Shown here: positions 43,755 through 53,289 of the stretch, in pieces
Layout of the letters: every line of letters starts with the position of its first letter
Numbering within the stretch: the first letter of the stretch is position 1
DNA from: Lachnospiraceae bacterium Marseille-Q4251
GTDB lineage: Bacteria > Bacillota > Clostridia > Lachnospirales > Lachnospiraceae
Length of the DNA stretch: 64,000 nucleotides
Direction: 5' to 3'
NCBI GenBank assembly: GCA_018223435.1
Contig: JAGTTO010000001.1
Span: 186,001 to 250,000, forward strand
Notes under the pieces: generated by a model
Database searches by the model: none
What the model saw: the letters and a program-made list of their open reading frames with translations, nothing else
What the model was told of the DNA's origin: nothing
Program-made: the position numbers and the translations under genes

Positions 43755-44294
43755 ATGGAGATAGGCAAGAAGATCAAGGACCTCAGGATTGCCAAGGGTC
43801 TGACCCAGGAAGAGCTGGCAGACCGTTCCGAACTGTCCAAGGGATTTATTTCCCAGCTGGAGCGGGATCTGACCTCCCCTTCCATCGCTACTCTGACAGA
43901 TATCCTGCAGGTCCTGGGCAGCAGCCTTAATGAATTTTTCTACGAAGCTCCCGAGGAACAGATCGTTTTCAGAGCCGAAGATTACTTCGTCAAAACCGAT
44001 CCTGAGCTGAACAACACCATCGAGTGGATTGTTCCCAACGCTCAGCGGAACATCATGGAACCTATCCGCCTGACTCTCGGGCCCGGCGGCACCACCTATA
44101 TGGATCTTCCTCATGAGGGAGAGGAATTTGGCTATGTCCTTACCGGAACGGTCACAATCCATATCGGAAATAAGAGTTATAAAGCCAAAAAAGGGGAAAC
44201 CTTTTATCTGATCCCCAACAAGAGTCATTACCTCGAGAACCCCGGCAAGACGCCGGCCCAAGTTCTCTGGATCAGCTCTCCCCCGAGCTTCTAA
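43755..44294 (+). CDS. XRE-family regulator with cupin domain (polyamine operon)
   Basis: DNA-binding regulator. In the 179-residue product an N-terminal helix-turn-helix (about 5-60, [20 protein letters not shown] with the recognition helix in [20 protein letters not shown]) is joined to a C-terminal cupin barrel (about 105-175, [20 protein letters not shown]). This architecture is that of PuuR-like regulators, in which the cupin senses a small ligand. It is the first gene of the pot operon, 26 bases before potA, so it probably senses polyamines and controls its own operon through the palindromes at 43678-43705. An AGAAGGTG site precedes the ATG. Confidence 0.92.
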   Translation: MEIGKKIKDLRIAKGLTQEELADRSELSKGFISQLERDLTSPSIATLTDILQVLGSSLNEFFYEAPEEQIVFRAEDYFVKTDPELNNTIEWIVPNAQRNIMEPIRLTLGPGGTTYMDLPHEGEEFGYVLTGTVTIHIGNKSYKAKKGETFYLIPNKSHYLENPGKTPAQVLWISSPPSF

Positions 44295-44320
44295 TCAACC
44301 ACGAAGGAGAAAAAACGACC

Positions 44321-45394
44321 ATGAGCAAGCATCTCATCGATTTACAGCATATTTCCAAATCCTACGACGGCCAGATGGTTCTGGACGATCTGAATCTCTA
44401 TATCCGTGAGAATGAGTTTCTCACGCTCCTCGGCCCCAGCGGCTGCGGAAAGACCACGACGCTGCGCCTCATCGGCGGCTTTGAGACCCCCGATCAGGGC
44501 CGGATCATCTTTGACGGCAAGGATATCACTTCCCTTCCGCCAAACAAACGACAGCTGAATACCGTTTTCCAGAAATACGCCCTTTTTCCCCATATGACCA
44601 TCGCCGAGAACATTGCCTTCGGCCTCAGGATCAAGAAAAAAAGCGACGCCTACATTCAGGATAAGATCAAATACGCTTTAAAGCTCGTAAACCTGGACGG
44701 TTTTGAAAACCGGAATCCGGATTCCTTAAGCGGCGGCCAGCAGCAGCGTATCGCCATCGCCCGTGCCATTGTAAACGAGCCAAAGGTCCTGCTTCTAGAC
44801 GAGCCCTTAGGCGCTCTGGACCTGAAACTCCGTCAGGACATGCAGTACGAGCTGATCCGCCTGAAAAATGAACTGGGCATCACCTTCATCTATGTCACCC
44901 ACGACCAGGAGGAGGCCCTCACGATGTCCGATACCATCGTGGTCATGAACCAGGGTTACATTCAGCAGATCGGCACTCCCGTGGATATCTACAATGAGCC
45001 GGAAAATGCCTTCGTCGCCGACTTTATCGGAGACAGCAACATCATCGACGGCATCATGCTGGAGGATAAACTGGTGAAGATCCTCGGCGTCAGATTTCGC
45101 TGCGTGGACACCGGCTTCGGCCAGAACCGCCCGGTGGACGTCGTGATCCGTCCCGAGGATGTGGATCTCGTCAAACCCGAGGAAGGCATCATCGACGGCG
45201 TTGTCACCCATCTGATCTTCAAAGGCGTCCATTATGAGATGGAGGTCATGGCAAATGGCTATGAGTGGCTGGTACACAGCACCGACTGTTTCCCCGTGGG
45301 TACGAAGGTTGGCATTTCCGTGGACCCCTTCGATATCCAGATCATGAACAAACCGGAATCTGAAGATGAGGAGGCTGCCAATATTGAAAACTAA
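44321..45394 (+). CDS. potA: spermidine/putrescine ABC transporter ATPase
   Basis: ATP-hydrolysing subunit of polyamine uptake. The 357-residue product has Walker [19 protein letters not shown]-loop [14 protein letters not shown], signature [16 protein letters not shown], Walker [13 protein letters not shown] and the switch His in [12 protein letters not shown]-terminal TOBE-type regulatory domain follows (about 275-350). A GAAGGAG site precedes the ATG. Its 3' end overlaps the start of potB. Confidence 0.96.
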   Translation: MSKHLIDLQHISKSYDGQMVLDDLNLYIRENEFLTLLGPSGCGKTTTLRLIGGFETPDQGRIIFDGKDITSLPPNKRQLNTVFQKYALFPHMTIAENIAFGLRIKKKSDAYIQDKIKYALKLVNLDGFENRNPDSLSGGQQQRIAIARAIVNEPKVLLLDEPLGALDLKLRQDMQYELIRLKNELGITFIYVTHDQEEALTMSDTIVVMNQGYIQQIGTPVDIYNEPENAFVADFIGDSNIIDGIMLEDKLVKILGVRFRCVDTGFGQNRPVDVVIRPEDVDLVKPEEGIIDGVVTHLIFKGVHYEMEVMANGYEWLVHSTDCFPVGTKVGISVDPFDIQIMNKPESEDEEAANIEN

Positions 45395-46205
45395 AAACAA
45401 AGCTCTCCTGGCCGGTCCTTTCCTCGTCTGGACCGTAGCCTTTATCGCGATTCCACTCCTCATGGTGATCTATTACGGCTTCACCGGGGATGACGGAAGC
45501 TTTACCCTGGAAAATGTCAAGCGGATCCTGGCCCCCCACTATCTCAAATCCCTGTGGCTGGCCCTGCTCCTCTCCCTGGTAAGCACCGTGGCCTGTCTTG
45601 TCATGTCCTATCCTCTGGCCATGATTTTAAGCAAATTAAAAGGAAACAAGAGCCAGCTCATCGTCCTGATCTTCATCATCCCGATGTGGATGAACTTTCT
45701 GCTCAGGACCATGGCCTGGCAGACCCTGCTGGAGAAAAACGGCGTCATCAACACCGTGCTCCGTTTTCTCCATCTGCCCACCTTGAGGATCATCAATACC
45801 CCCTACGCCATCGTTCTGGGTATGATCTACAACTTCCTGCCCTTCATGCTGCTTCCTATTTATAATAGTCTCATCAAAGTAGACTTAAGCGTGATCCAGG
45901 CAGCCGAGGATCTGGGGGCAAATAAATTCCAGACCTTCACGAAGGTTATTTTCCCGCTGACTCTTCCGGGAGTCATAAGCGGTATCACGATGGTGTTCGT
46001 GCCCGCCATGACCACTTTCGTGCTCTCCGACCTTCTGGGCGGAAGTAAGATCCTGCTCATCGGAAACGTCATCGAGCAACAGTTCAAACAGGTCAACAAC
46101 TGGCACATGGGAAGCGGACTCTCCCTCGTGCTGATGATCTTCATCGCCATCAGTATGGCCATCATGAACAAATACGACAAAGAGGGAAAGGGGGCGTCAT
46201 TCTAA
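45366..46205 (+). CDS. potB: spermidine/putrescine ABC transporter permease
   Basis: First membrane subunit of the polyamine transporter, 279 residues, with about six helices and the inner-loop EAA motif [20 protein letters not shown] that contacts PotA. The start is uncertain. The ATG at 45366 overlaps potA by 29 bases and has no good ribosome site. A TTG at 45384 has AGGAGG 9 bases upstream and would give 273 residues starting at [10 protein letters not shown]. The second is favoured by the ribosome site. Either way it is translationally coupled to potA. Confidence 0.94.
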   Translation: MRRLPILKTKNKALLAGPFLVWTVAFIAIPLLMVIYYGFTGDDGSFTLENVKRILAPHYLKSLWLALLLSLVSTVACLVMSYPLAMILSKLKGNKSQLIVLIFIIPMWMNFLLRTMAWQTLLEKNGVINTVLRFLHLPTLRIINTPYAIVLGMIYNFLPFMLLPIYNSLIKVDLSVIQAAEDLGANKFQTFTKVIFPLTLPGVISGITMVFVPAMTTFVLSDLLGGSKILLIGNVIEQQFKQVNNWHMGSGLSLVLMIFIAISMAIMNKYDKEGKGASF

Positions 46206-47018
46206 ATGAAAACACTGAAAAAAGTCTGCTCCAATATTTATCTGGTCTTTATTTTCGTGCTTTTGTACGCGCCCATCCTAACACTGATGGTGCTCTCCTT
46301 CAACCAATCCAAGAGCCGGGCCCGCTGGGGCGGTTTTACCACCCGCTGGTACACCGAACTTTTCCAGAATGAAGAGATCCTTCTGGCCTTTCGAAATACG
46401 ATGGTCATCGCCTTTCTCTCCGCCCTCGTGGCCACCCTCATCGGCCTCTGCGCCTGCATGGCCATGAACAATATGAAAAAACGCTGGCGTTCCCTTTTCA
46501 TGGGCATCGCCAACATACCCATGCTAAATGCAGAGATCGTCACCGGTATCTCCCTGATGCTGGTTTTCCTGGTCATCGGAAACTTCCTTTCCCATTTTGA
46601 CCGGGAGCTGCCCTTCGGCTTCTGGACTGTGCTGATCGGACATATTACTTTTAACATTCCCTACACGATCTTAAGCATCATGCCGAAGCTCCGGCAGACC
46701 AGCCGCTACACCTATGAGGCCGCCCTGGATCTTGGAGCCACCCCATTTTACGCTTTTTACAAAACCACCCTTCCGGACCTGATGCCCGGAATCCTCTCCG
46801 GTTTCCTCCTGGCTTTCACGATGTCCCTGGATGATTTCGTCATCACCCACTTTGTAAAGGGAGCCGGTTTTGACACGCTTTCCACCAAGATCTATACAGA
46901 GGTAAAAAAAGGCATCAAACCGGAAATGTATGCCCTTTCCAGCCTGCTTTTCCTCGCCGTACTGATCCTTCTTCTGCTCTCCAATTACCGCCCGAAGCGC
47001 AGAAAGAAAGCTGACTAA
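46206..47018 (+). CDS. potC: spermidine/putrescine ABC transporter permease
   Basis: Second membrane subunit, 270 residues, with about six helices and the EAA loop AALDLGATPFYAFYKTTLPDL. The ATG directly abuts the potB stop codon, and an AAAGGGGG site lies inside potB, so the pair is coupled. The C-terminus is short and basic (PKRRKKAD). Confidence 0.95.
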   Translation: MKTLKKVCSNIYLVFIFVLLYAPILTLMVLSFNQSKSRARWGGFTTRWYTELFQNEEILLAFRNTMVIAFLSALVATLIGLCACMAMNNMKKRWRSLFMGIANIPMLNAEIVTGISLMLVFLVIGNFLSHFDRELPFGFWTVLIGHITFNIPYTILSIMPKLRQTSRYTYEAALDLGATPFYAFYKTTLPDLMPGILSGFLLAFTMSLDDFVITHFVKGAGFDTLSTKIYTEVKKGIKPEMYALSSLLFLAVLILLLLSNYRPKRRKKAD

Positions 47019-47038
47019 TCTGAAAAGGAGCCATCGCT

Positions 47039-48106
47039 ATGAAACGTTCGATTGTACTGGGAGCCACACTCCTTCTTGCCGCTCTTACCTTTTCCGGCTG
47101 TAAAAAAGAAGATCCGGCAGATGCCGCCACCTCCAATTCCCTGGTGGTCTATAACTGGGGAGAATATATCGATCCCGATGTGCTAGATGAATTCGAGGAA
47201 GAGACCGGCATTTCCATCATCTATGATGAATTTGAGACCAACGAGATCATGTACCCTAAAGTGGAAGCCGGCGCTGTCGTCTACGATGTCATCTGTCCCT
47301 CCGATTATATGGTGCAGAAAATGATCGAAAATGACCTTCTGGAGCCGTTGGATTACGACAAAATCCCGAATATTTCCAACATCGATCCGGATTATCTGAA
47401 ATCCGCCGAGCAGTTTGACCCCGGAAACCGCTACTGCGTCCCCTATTGCTGGGGTACCGTGGGGATCCTTTACAACAAGACCATGGTAGACGAACCCGTG
47501 GACAGCTGGGATATCCTCTGGGATGAGAAATACAAGGATGAAATTCTCATGCAGGACAGCGTCCGCGACGCCTTTGCCGTAGCCCTGAAACGTCTCGGCT
47601 ATTCCTTAAACTCCACCGACAGCAAGGAGCTTCAGGAAGCCACCGATTCCCTGAAGGAACAGAAAGATCTGGTTCAGGCCTATGTGGTCGATCAGGTCCG
47701 CGATAAAATGATCGGAAACGAGGCCGCTCTCGGCGTCATCTACTCCGGAGAGGCCATCTACACCCAGAGAGAAAACCCGAACCTGGAATATGTGATCCCG
47801 AAGGAGGGCTCCAACGTCTGGATCGACGGCTGGGTCATCCCGAAAAACGCCCGGCACAAAGAAAATGCCCTGAAATTTCTGGATTTCCTCTGCCGCCCGG
47901 AAATCGCCCTCAAGAATTTTGAGTACATCACCTATTCCACCCCGAACAAAGCAGCCAGAGCCCTTATCGAAGACGACGATATCCGCAACAGCACGATCGC
48001 TTTCCCCACAGCGGACATGCTGAAAAACTGTGAGACCTACACTTATCTTGGATCGGATATGGATTTTGAGTACAATGAGCTCTGGAACGAGGTAAAAGCA
48101 TATTAA
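47039..48106 (+). CDS. potD: spermidine/putrescine-binding lipoprotein
   Basis: Extracellular substrate-binding subunit. In the 355-residue product a lipoprotein signal (about 1-20) ends in TFSGC with the lipidated Cys at 21; Phe at the -3 position is less usual than Leu. The mature part shows VVYNWGEYIDPDVLDEFEEE and YDVICPSDYMVQKMIE, and later VPYCWGTVGILYN. These are typical polyamine-binding motifs with aromatic and acidic ligand residues. Twenty bases follow potC. It is the last transport gene, and its stop abuts the start of the pseudouridine synthase. Confidence 0.96.
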   Translation: MKRSIVLGATLLLAALTFSGCKKEDPADAATSNSLVVYNWGEYIDPDVLDEFEEETGISIIYDEFETNEIMYPKVEAGAVVYDVICPSDYMVQKMIENDLLEPLDYDKIPNISNIDPDYLKSAEQFDPGNRYCVPYCWGTVGILYNKTMVDEPVDSWDILWDEKYKDEILMQDSVRDAFAVALKRLGYSLNSTDSKELQEATDSLKEQKDLVQAYVVDQVRDKMIGNEAALGVIYSGEAIYTQRENPNLEYVIPKEGSNVWIDGWVIPKNARHKENALKFLDFLCRPEIALKNFEYITYSTPNKAARALIEDDDIRNSTIAFPTADMLKNCETYTYLGSDMDFEYNELWNEVKAY

Positions 48107-48997
48107 ATGGAACGGATTTTTGAATATCAGATCACCGCTGCCGAGGAAGGCAGAAAAATCGGAGATTTTCTCCGGGAGAAGGGATATTCGAGACATTTGC
48201 TTCGGCAGCTCAAAGAGACAGAAGACGGCCTTTTGAGAAACGCTCATCCAACCTTTACGACAGTAGCGTTAAAGGCCGGCGACCGGATCCGGGTCCGTCT
48301 TCTGGAAAAAGCAGAAGGGAGCGAGGCGATCATGCCCGCTCCCCTTCCTTTTGAGATCGTTTATGAGGATGAGGACCTGCTGGTGGTCAATAAGCCCGCT
48401 GACATGCCCATCCACCCTTCTTTTCAGAACCACGGAAACACCCTGGCCGATGCCCTCACCTGGCATTATCAGCAGCACAGAGAGGATTTCGTCTACCGCT
48501 GTATCAACCGACTGGACCGGGACACCACAGGCCTTCTCATCGTCGCCAAACACCTGCTCTCCGCCTCCATCCTTTCCGATATGGTCGGAAAACGGGAGAT
48601 TCACCGGGAATATCTGGCCATCGTCAAGGGAATTCCCCCTGAAAATGGCACGATCTCCGCTCCAATCGGCAGGAAAAAAGGCTCTGCCATCCTGCGGGAG
48701 GTCAACTTTGAGACCGGCGAACCGGCCGTGACCCATTTTGCACGACTGGAGATTCGAAATGGTCTCTCTCTGGTTTCCTTAAAGCTGGAAACCGGCCGGA
48801 CTCATCAGATCCGGGTTCATATGGGCTATATCGGCTGTCCCCTGATCGGAGATTATCTCTATTATCCCGAGTGCAGCCGGATCAGCCGCCAGGCGCTCCA
48901 CTCCCACCGCCTTTCCTTTCTTCATCCCATAACAGGAAAGGCCCTTTCCTTTACCGCTCCGCTTCCGGAGGATATGGAAAAGGCCTTCTGGTCATAA
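48107..48997 (+). CDS. RluA-family RNA pseudouridine synthase
   Basis: Isomerises uridine in rRNA or tRNA. The 296-residue product has an N-terminal S4-like part (about 15-60, RKIGDFLREKGYSRHLLRQL) and a catalytic domain with the signature INRLDRDTTGLLIVAK holding the catalytic Asp. KLETGRTHQIRVHM and GCPLIGDYLYYP follow. Which RluA subgroup (RluC, RluD or other) cannot be told. The ATG directly follows the potD stop with no spacer, so it is read as part of the polyamine operon, an unexpected partner. It ends six bases from the convergent UPF0303 gene. Confidence 0.92.
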   Translation: MERIFEYQITAAEEGRKIGDFLREKGYSRHLLRQLKETEDGLLRNAHPTFTTVALKAGDRIRVRLLEKAEGSEAIMPAPLPFEIVYEDEDLLVVNKPADMPIHPSFQNHGNTLADALTWHYQQHREDFVYRCINRLDRDTTGLLIVAKHLLSASILSDMVGKREIHREYLAIVKGIPPENGTISAPIGRKKGSAILREVNFETGEPAVTHFARLEIRNGLSLVSLKLETGRTHQIRVHMGYIGCPLIGDYLYYPECSRISRQALHSHRLSFLHPITGKALSFTAPLPEDMEKAFWS

Positions 48998-49003
48998 ATT
49001 TTT

Positions 49004-49513
49004 TCAGGAAAGGATGTCGCCCCGGATTCTCGGCACTTCATCGATATGCAGATATCTGCTCACACATTTCACAATAAAATCGTGGTCGGAGACATGGTCC
49101 AGACCGGACACCAGAATGGCTCCGATCACGCCCACTTCTTCCACCCGAACCGGGAAACCGCCGCCGCAGCAGGCGTATTCTTTTTCATCCAGGAAAAGAT
49201 TTTCCATAGTCTCTTCGTTCTTCCGAAGCAGCATGTAGGTATAAAGGCTGCTCTTTTCCAGTGTTTTCACGGTGTTGAATTTTCTCCGGAGCCAGTTTTC
49301 ATTGTGAAGGTTCGTGCCGTCTCCCGCATACTGGAATACGGTATATCCGTTGTTCAGGCGGATGCTGATGACCACTGGCATCTTTCTTCGTCTGGCCTCT
49401 GCCACCATGATATTTCCAAGTTCCCAGGCATCCTCATTGGTAAAATGATTAAACTGCAGGATCTCTTCCTGCATCTCAAGCATTGCGATCAATTCTTCTA
49501 CTGTCATATTCAT
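49004..49513 (-). CDS. UPF0303/heme-degrading-domain-like protein
   Basis: A 169-residue member of the UPF0303 family (fold shared with HbpS-like domains). It has EDAWELGNIMVAEARRRKMPVV, the conserved NLHNENWLRRKFNTVK region and CCGGGFPVRVEEVGVIGAILVSG. The family's function is not established. An AGGAATGA-type site sits before the ATG. It is alone, convergent with the pseudouridine synthase, and downstream of the ABC exporter genes. Confidence 0.87.
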   Translation of the reverse strand: MNMTVEELIAMLEMQEEILQFNHFTNEDAWELGNIMVAEARRRKMPVVISIRLNNGYTVFQYAGDGTNLHNENWLRRKFNTVKTLEKSSLYTYMLLRKNEETMENLFLDEKEYACCGGGFPVRVEEVGVIGAILVSGLDHVSDHDFIVKCVSRYLHIDEVPRIRGDILS

Positions 49514-49590
49514 TCCTCCCAGATGTTTCTGTCATCTCTAATACTACACTTTTTCTGCTCAGGATACAAGCCTGAATATTCTGATTTGTT

Positions 49591-51438
49591 TTAATCCAGC
49601 TCCACTTTTCCTGTATATAACTGATAATAGCGCCCTTTTTCTTCCAAAAGCTCCTGATGATCCCCTCTCTCGATGATCTTTCCCTTTTCCAGAACCAGGA
49701 TGGCTTTGGAATTTTTCACTGTGGAAAGCCGGTGAGCGATGACGAAAACCGTCCGGTTCTCCATAAGGGCATCCATGCCTTTCTCGATGAGAGCTTCCGT
49801 GCGGGTATCGATGGAGCTGGTAGCCTCGTCCAGAATCAGCACCGGAGGCCGGGAAATCGCAGCCCGGGCGATCGCCAGAAGCTGCCGCTGGCCCTGAGAA
49901 AGGTTACTTCCGTCGGCATAGAGCATCGTGTCGTAACCCATGGGCAGACGGCGGATAAAGGAATCGGCGCTGGCCACTCTCGCCGCCTCACGCACCTCCT
50001 CGTCCGTGGCATCCAGCCGGCCGTAGCGGATATTTTCCATAATCGTTCCGGTAAAAAGATGGGTCTCCTGGATCACCATAGAGAGAGACCGGCGAAGATC
50101 ATCCTTCTGAATCTTACGGATATCGATACCGTCGTAGGTGATCTCCCCCGACTGGATCTCATAGAAGCGGTTCACCAGGTTGATGATCGTCGTCTTTCCG
50201 GCGCCTGTGGAACCCACGAAGGCGATCTTCTGTCCCGGCTTGGCAAAGAGACTGATGCCATCCAGAATCCGCCGTTTCGCCGTGTAGCCAAAGACCACGT
50301 CGTGAAAACGCACGTCTCCTTTTAAGGGAACCAGCTCCCCGTTTTCTTTTTTCCAGGCGTAGGAACCGCTGTAGGAGTCGATCTCTTTCAGACCGCCTTC
50401 CGGCGTCTCTGTCACCTCGCAGAGCGTCACTTTTCCTTCGTCGATCTCCGGCTCCTCGTCCATGATCTCAAAAATCCGTTCCGCACCGGAAAGGGCGGAG
50501 AGGATGAAATTCAGCTGCTGGGTGAACTGGTTCATCGGCATGGCGCTCTGGCGCACATAGACCAGATAGGAAGCCAGACTTCCGAGATCCATCCGTCCCG
50601 CGATCGCGAAGAGACCGCCCATGCAGGCGGAAGCCGCGTAATTAAAATAGGAAAGGGCCACGATTGTGGGAACCGTCATTCCCGAGTAGGACAACGCCGC
50701 CGTGGATGCCTTCCGGAGCTTCTCATTTTTCTCACAGAAGGTTGCGAAATTGATGGCCTCATGGTTGAAGACTTTCTCCACCTTCTGGCCGGCCACCATC
50801 TCCTCCACGAAACCGTTGAGTTCTCCCATGGCCGCCTGCTGCTCGTTGAAATAACGCTTGCTCCGTTTGCTGTTATACTTGATGAAGGCAAACATACAAC
50901 TCAGGAAAAACAGCACGATGAGAGACAGCGGCACATTTAAGACCATCAGCATCGTGACGGTTCCCGTCAGCACTAGGAAGCTCTGAATCATCATGGAAAA
51001 GCTATTATTCAAGGCCTCCTGAATCGTGTCCACATCATTGGTAAAACGGCTCATCATTTCCCCGTGGGTATGGGCGTCAAAATAGGTGAGCGACAGTTTC
51101 TGCACATGAGAGAAAAGATCCGAGCGGATCTCCGCCACCACCTTCTGGGCCGTCCGGGACATGAGCTGGCCATAGCCGAAGGTGGCCGCCACTCCTGCTC
51201 CATAGAGGATTCCCATAAAAATCAGCATCCGGATCAGCCCCGGCACGTCCCCCGAAAGGATGTATTTATTGACCACCGGCTTCACGAGATAGGTGCCGAA
51301 AATATTAGCCGAACTGCTGATGCAGACCAGCACGGCCACCAGAGCCATAGACCACTTATGGATTCCCATATAATGAAGCATCCGTTTTAAGGTCTTTTTC
51401 GTATCTTTCGGTCGTTTGTAACCCACATACTTTGCCAT
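49591..51438 (-). CDS. heterodimeric ABC exporter, canonical subunit
   Basis: Membrane-ATPase fusion of the multidrug-exporter type. In the 615-residue product a six-helix domain (about 25-330) is followed by an ATPase domain with Walker A VGSTGAGKTTIINLVNRF, signature NLSQGQRQLLAIARAAI and Walker B VLILDEATSSIDTRTE including the catalytic Glu. An insertion of about 40 residues precedes the ATPase (CEVTETPEGGLKEIDSYSG). Its ATG overlaps the stop of the partner gene by one base. Transported substrate unknown. Confidence 0.93.
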   Translation of the reverse strand: MAKYVGYKRPKDTKKTLKRMLHYMGIHKWSMALVAVLVCISSSANIFGTYLVKPVVNKYILSGDVPGLIRMLIFMGILYGAGVAATFGYGQLMSRTAQKVVAEIRSDLFSHVQKLSLTYFDAHTHGEMMSRFTNDVDTIQEALNNSFSMMIQSFLVLTGTVTMLMVLNVPLSLIVLFFLSCMFAFIKYNSKRSKRYFNEQQAAMGELNGFVEEMVAGQKVEKVFNHEAINFATFCEKNEKLRKASTAALSYSGMTVPTIVALSYFNYAASACMGGLFAIAGRMDLGSLASYLVYVRQSAMPMNQFTQQLNFILSALSGAERIFEIMDEEPEIDEGKVTLCEVTETPEGGLKEIDSYSGSYAWKKENGELVPLKGDVRFHDVVFGYTAKRRILDGISLFAKPGQKIAFVGSTGAGKTTIINLVNRFYEIQSGEITYDGIDIRKIQKDDLRRSLSMVIQETHLFTGTIMENIRYGRLDATDEEVREAARVASADSFIRRLPMGYDTMLYADGSNLSQGQRQLLAIARAAISRPPVLILDEATSSIDTRTEALIEKGMDALMENRTVFVIAHRLSTVKNSKAILVLEKGKIIERGDHQELLEEKGRYYQLYTGKVELD

Positions 51439-53162
51439 CAGAGCGCCCCCTTTCTCTGGGATTCGGCGATCTCCCGATAAATTTCACAGGACTTCATCAG
51501 TTCCTCATGCGTGCCGGCAGCCTCCAGTTTTCCATCGTCCAGCACCAGAATGAAATCCGCCTGCTTCACGGAGGAAATCCGCTGGGCAATGATGATCCGG
51601 GTCATATGAGGCAGTTCCTCCCGAAGCCGCTTCTGGATTTCCGCCTCCGTAGCTGTATCAACAGCGCTGGTGGAATCATCCAGAATCAATATTTTCGGTT
51701 TCTTCAGGATGGCCCGGGCAATACAGATTCTCTGCTTCTGTCCGCCGGAGATGTTGCTTCCGCCCTGACCCATCTCCGTATCAAGGCCATTTTCCAGCCG
51801 GTCCAGAAATTCGTCCACCCGGGCGATGCGGCAAGCCCTTAAGAGTTCCTCATCGGAGGCCTCAGGATTTCCCCAGAGAAGATTTTCCCGCAGACTTCCG
51901 GCAAACAGCGTGTTTTTCTGAAGCACCATGGCCACGGCATCTCGAAGATGGGCGAGACTGTACTCCTCCACCGGTACGCCGTCCACCTTCACGATTCCTT
52001 TTGTGGCCTCATAGAGCCTTGGAATCAGCTGAACCAGCGTTGTCTTGGCCGCTCCGGTCTGCCCCACAATCCCCACGGTCTTTCCCGCAGGAATCTCAAA
52101 GCTCACATCGGAAAGTACATATTCCTTCGCCTCTTTCCGGTATTTGAACCAGACATGATCGAAGGTGACGCTTCCTTCGGTGACTTTTTTCTCCTTCGAT
52201 CCCTGATCTTTGATCTCCGGCTCTTCATCGATGACCTCCAGAACACGGCGTCCTGAAGCCAGGGAGCGGGTCAGCATCATAAAGACGTTAGAAATCATCA
52301 TGAGGGAGTTTAAAACCTGGAGCACATAGCTTAAAAATCCCGTGAGTTCTCCCACCTTCATGCTGCCGATCCGGATCTGCTTTCCTCCAAACCAGAGGAT
52401 CGCCAGGATTGTGGAGTACATGACCAGCTGCATAGCCGGCATATTTAAGACTGCCAGCCGGAAAGCCCGCTCGGAAATCGTCTCCAGGTTATCGTTGACC
52501 TCCTCAAATTTTTCGATCTCATAGTCTCCCCGGACGTAGGATTTTACGACACGCACCGCCGTTAAATTTTCCTGCACAATCCGGTTCACGAGATCCATGG
52601 CCCCCTGCATTTTCCCATACAAGGGGCGCACATGGCGGATGATCTGAAAAAGCAGCACCGCCAATATTGGCAGAGCCACAAAGAAGACCACCGCCAGAGA
52701 ACGGTTGATAAAAAAAGACAGGCCCAGAGCCAGCACCATCATAAAAGGCGCTCTGCAGGCCGGACGCATGCCTGTGGAAACAGAGTTCTGGATCGTGGTC
52801 ACATCCCCGGTCAGTCTCGTGATCAGAGAAGAAACCCGAAAATGATCCATGTTTCCGAAAGAAAATTCCTGGAGCTTCTGGTATTCCGCCTTCCTCAACT
52901 CCGCTCCCAGGCCTTGGCCGCAGATAGCAGAAAACCTGGCACTTGCGATACCGATGGCCAGCGCTGCCAGCGCACAGAACACCATCAGAGCTCCCCGCTG
53001 AAAAATATAGGTCTTATCGCCGTTTGCCACACCCACATCCACCATATCTGCCATGATAAAAGGCACAATGAGCTCAAAAAAGGTCTCCGCCACAATACAG
53101 ACAGCCGCCAGAATCCCGTATTTTTTATAAGGTCCGATGTAAGAAAATATCCGTCTGATCAT
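51438..53162 (-). CDS. heterodimeric ABC exporter, degenerate-site subunit
   Basis: Partner of the downstream exporter half. The 574-residue product has the same six-helix plus ATPase layout. Two ATPase positions deviate. Walker A is GQTGAAKTT, with Ala372 in place of the last Gly, and the Glu after Walker B is Asp496 (LILDDSTSAVD). The signature ISGGQKQRICIARAIL is intact. One weak and one active ATP site is typical of asymmetric exporters such as TM287/288. An AAAGGA site precedes the ATG. A terminator upstream separates it from pepV, but no clear promoter was seen in the short gap. Confidence 0.93.
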   Translation of the reverse strand: MIRRIFSYIGPYKKYGILAAVCIVAETFFELIVPFIMADMVDVGVANGDKTYIFQRGALMVFCALAALAIGIASARFSAICGQGLGAELRKAEYQKLQEFSFGNMDHFRVSSLITRLTGDVTTIQNSVSTGMRPACRAPFMMVLALGLSFFINRSLAVVFFVALPILAVLLFQIIRHVRPLYGKMQGAMDLVNRIVQENLTAVRVVKSYVRGDYEIEKFEEVNDNLETISERAFRLAVLNMPAMQLVMYSTILAILWFGGKQIRIGSMKVGELTGFLSYVLQVLNSLMMISNVFMMLTRSLASGRRVLEVIDEEPEIKDQGSKEKKVTEGSVTFDHVWFKYRKEAKEYVLSDVSFEIPAGKTVGIVGQTGAAKTTLVQLIPRLYEATKGIVKVDGVPVEEYSLAHLRDAVAMVLQKNTLFAGSLRENLLWGNPEASDEELLRACRIARVDEFLDRLENGLDTEMGQGGSNISGGQKQRICIARAILKKPKILILDDSTSAVDTATEAEIQKRLREELPHMTRIIIAQRISSVKQADFILVLDDGKLEAAGTHEELMKSCEIYREIAESQRKGAL

Positions 53163-53186
53163 CTCAATTCCTTTCTCTTATTTTTC

Positions 53187-53235
53187 AAAAAAGAATCCGC
53201 CACGGCACGCTGAAAATCAGAATGCCGCGGCGGAT
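53187..53235 (-). terminator. probable terminator of pepV
   Basis: Inverted repeat of 19 bases with three mismatches (arms at 53195-53213 and 53217-53235). On the minus strand it leads into TTCTTTTTTG, the complement of 53187-53194. It lies between pepV and the ABC exporter. Confidence 0.75.
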
Positions 53236-53289
53236 CACTATCCCCTACGGTCTGTCCGCCAGATTCGCAAGGCTTTTTTTCATTTGCTA

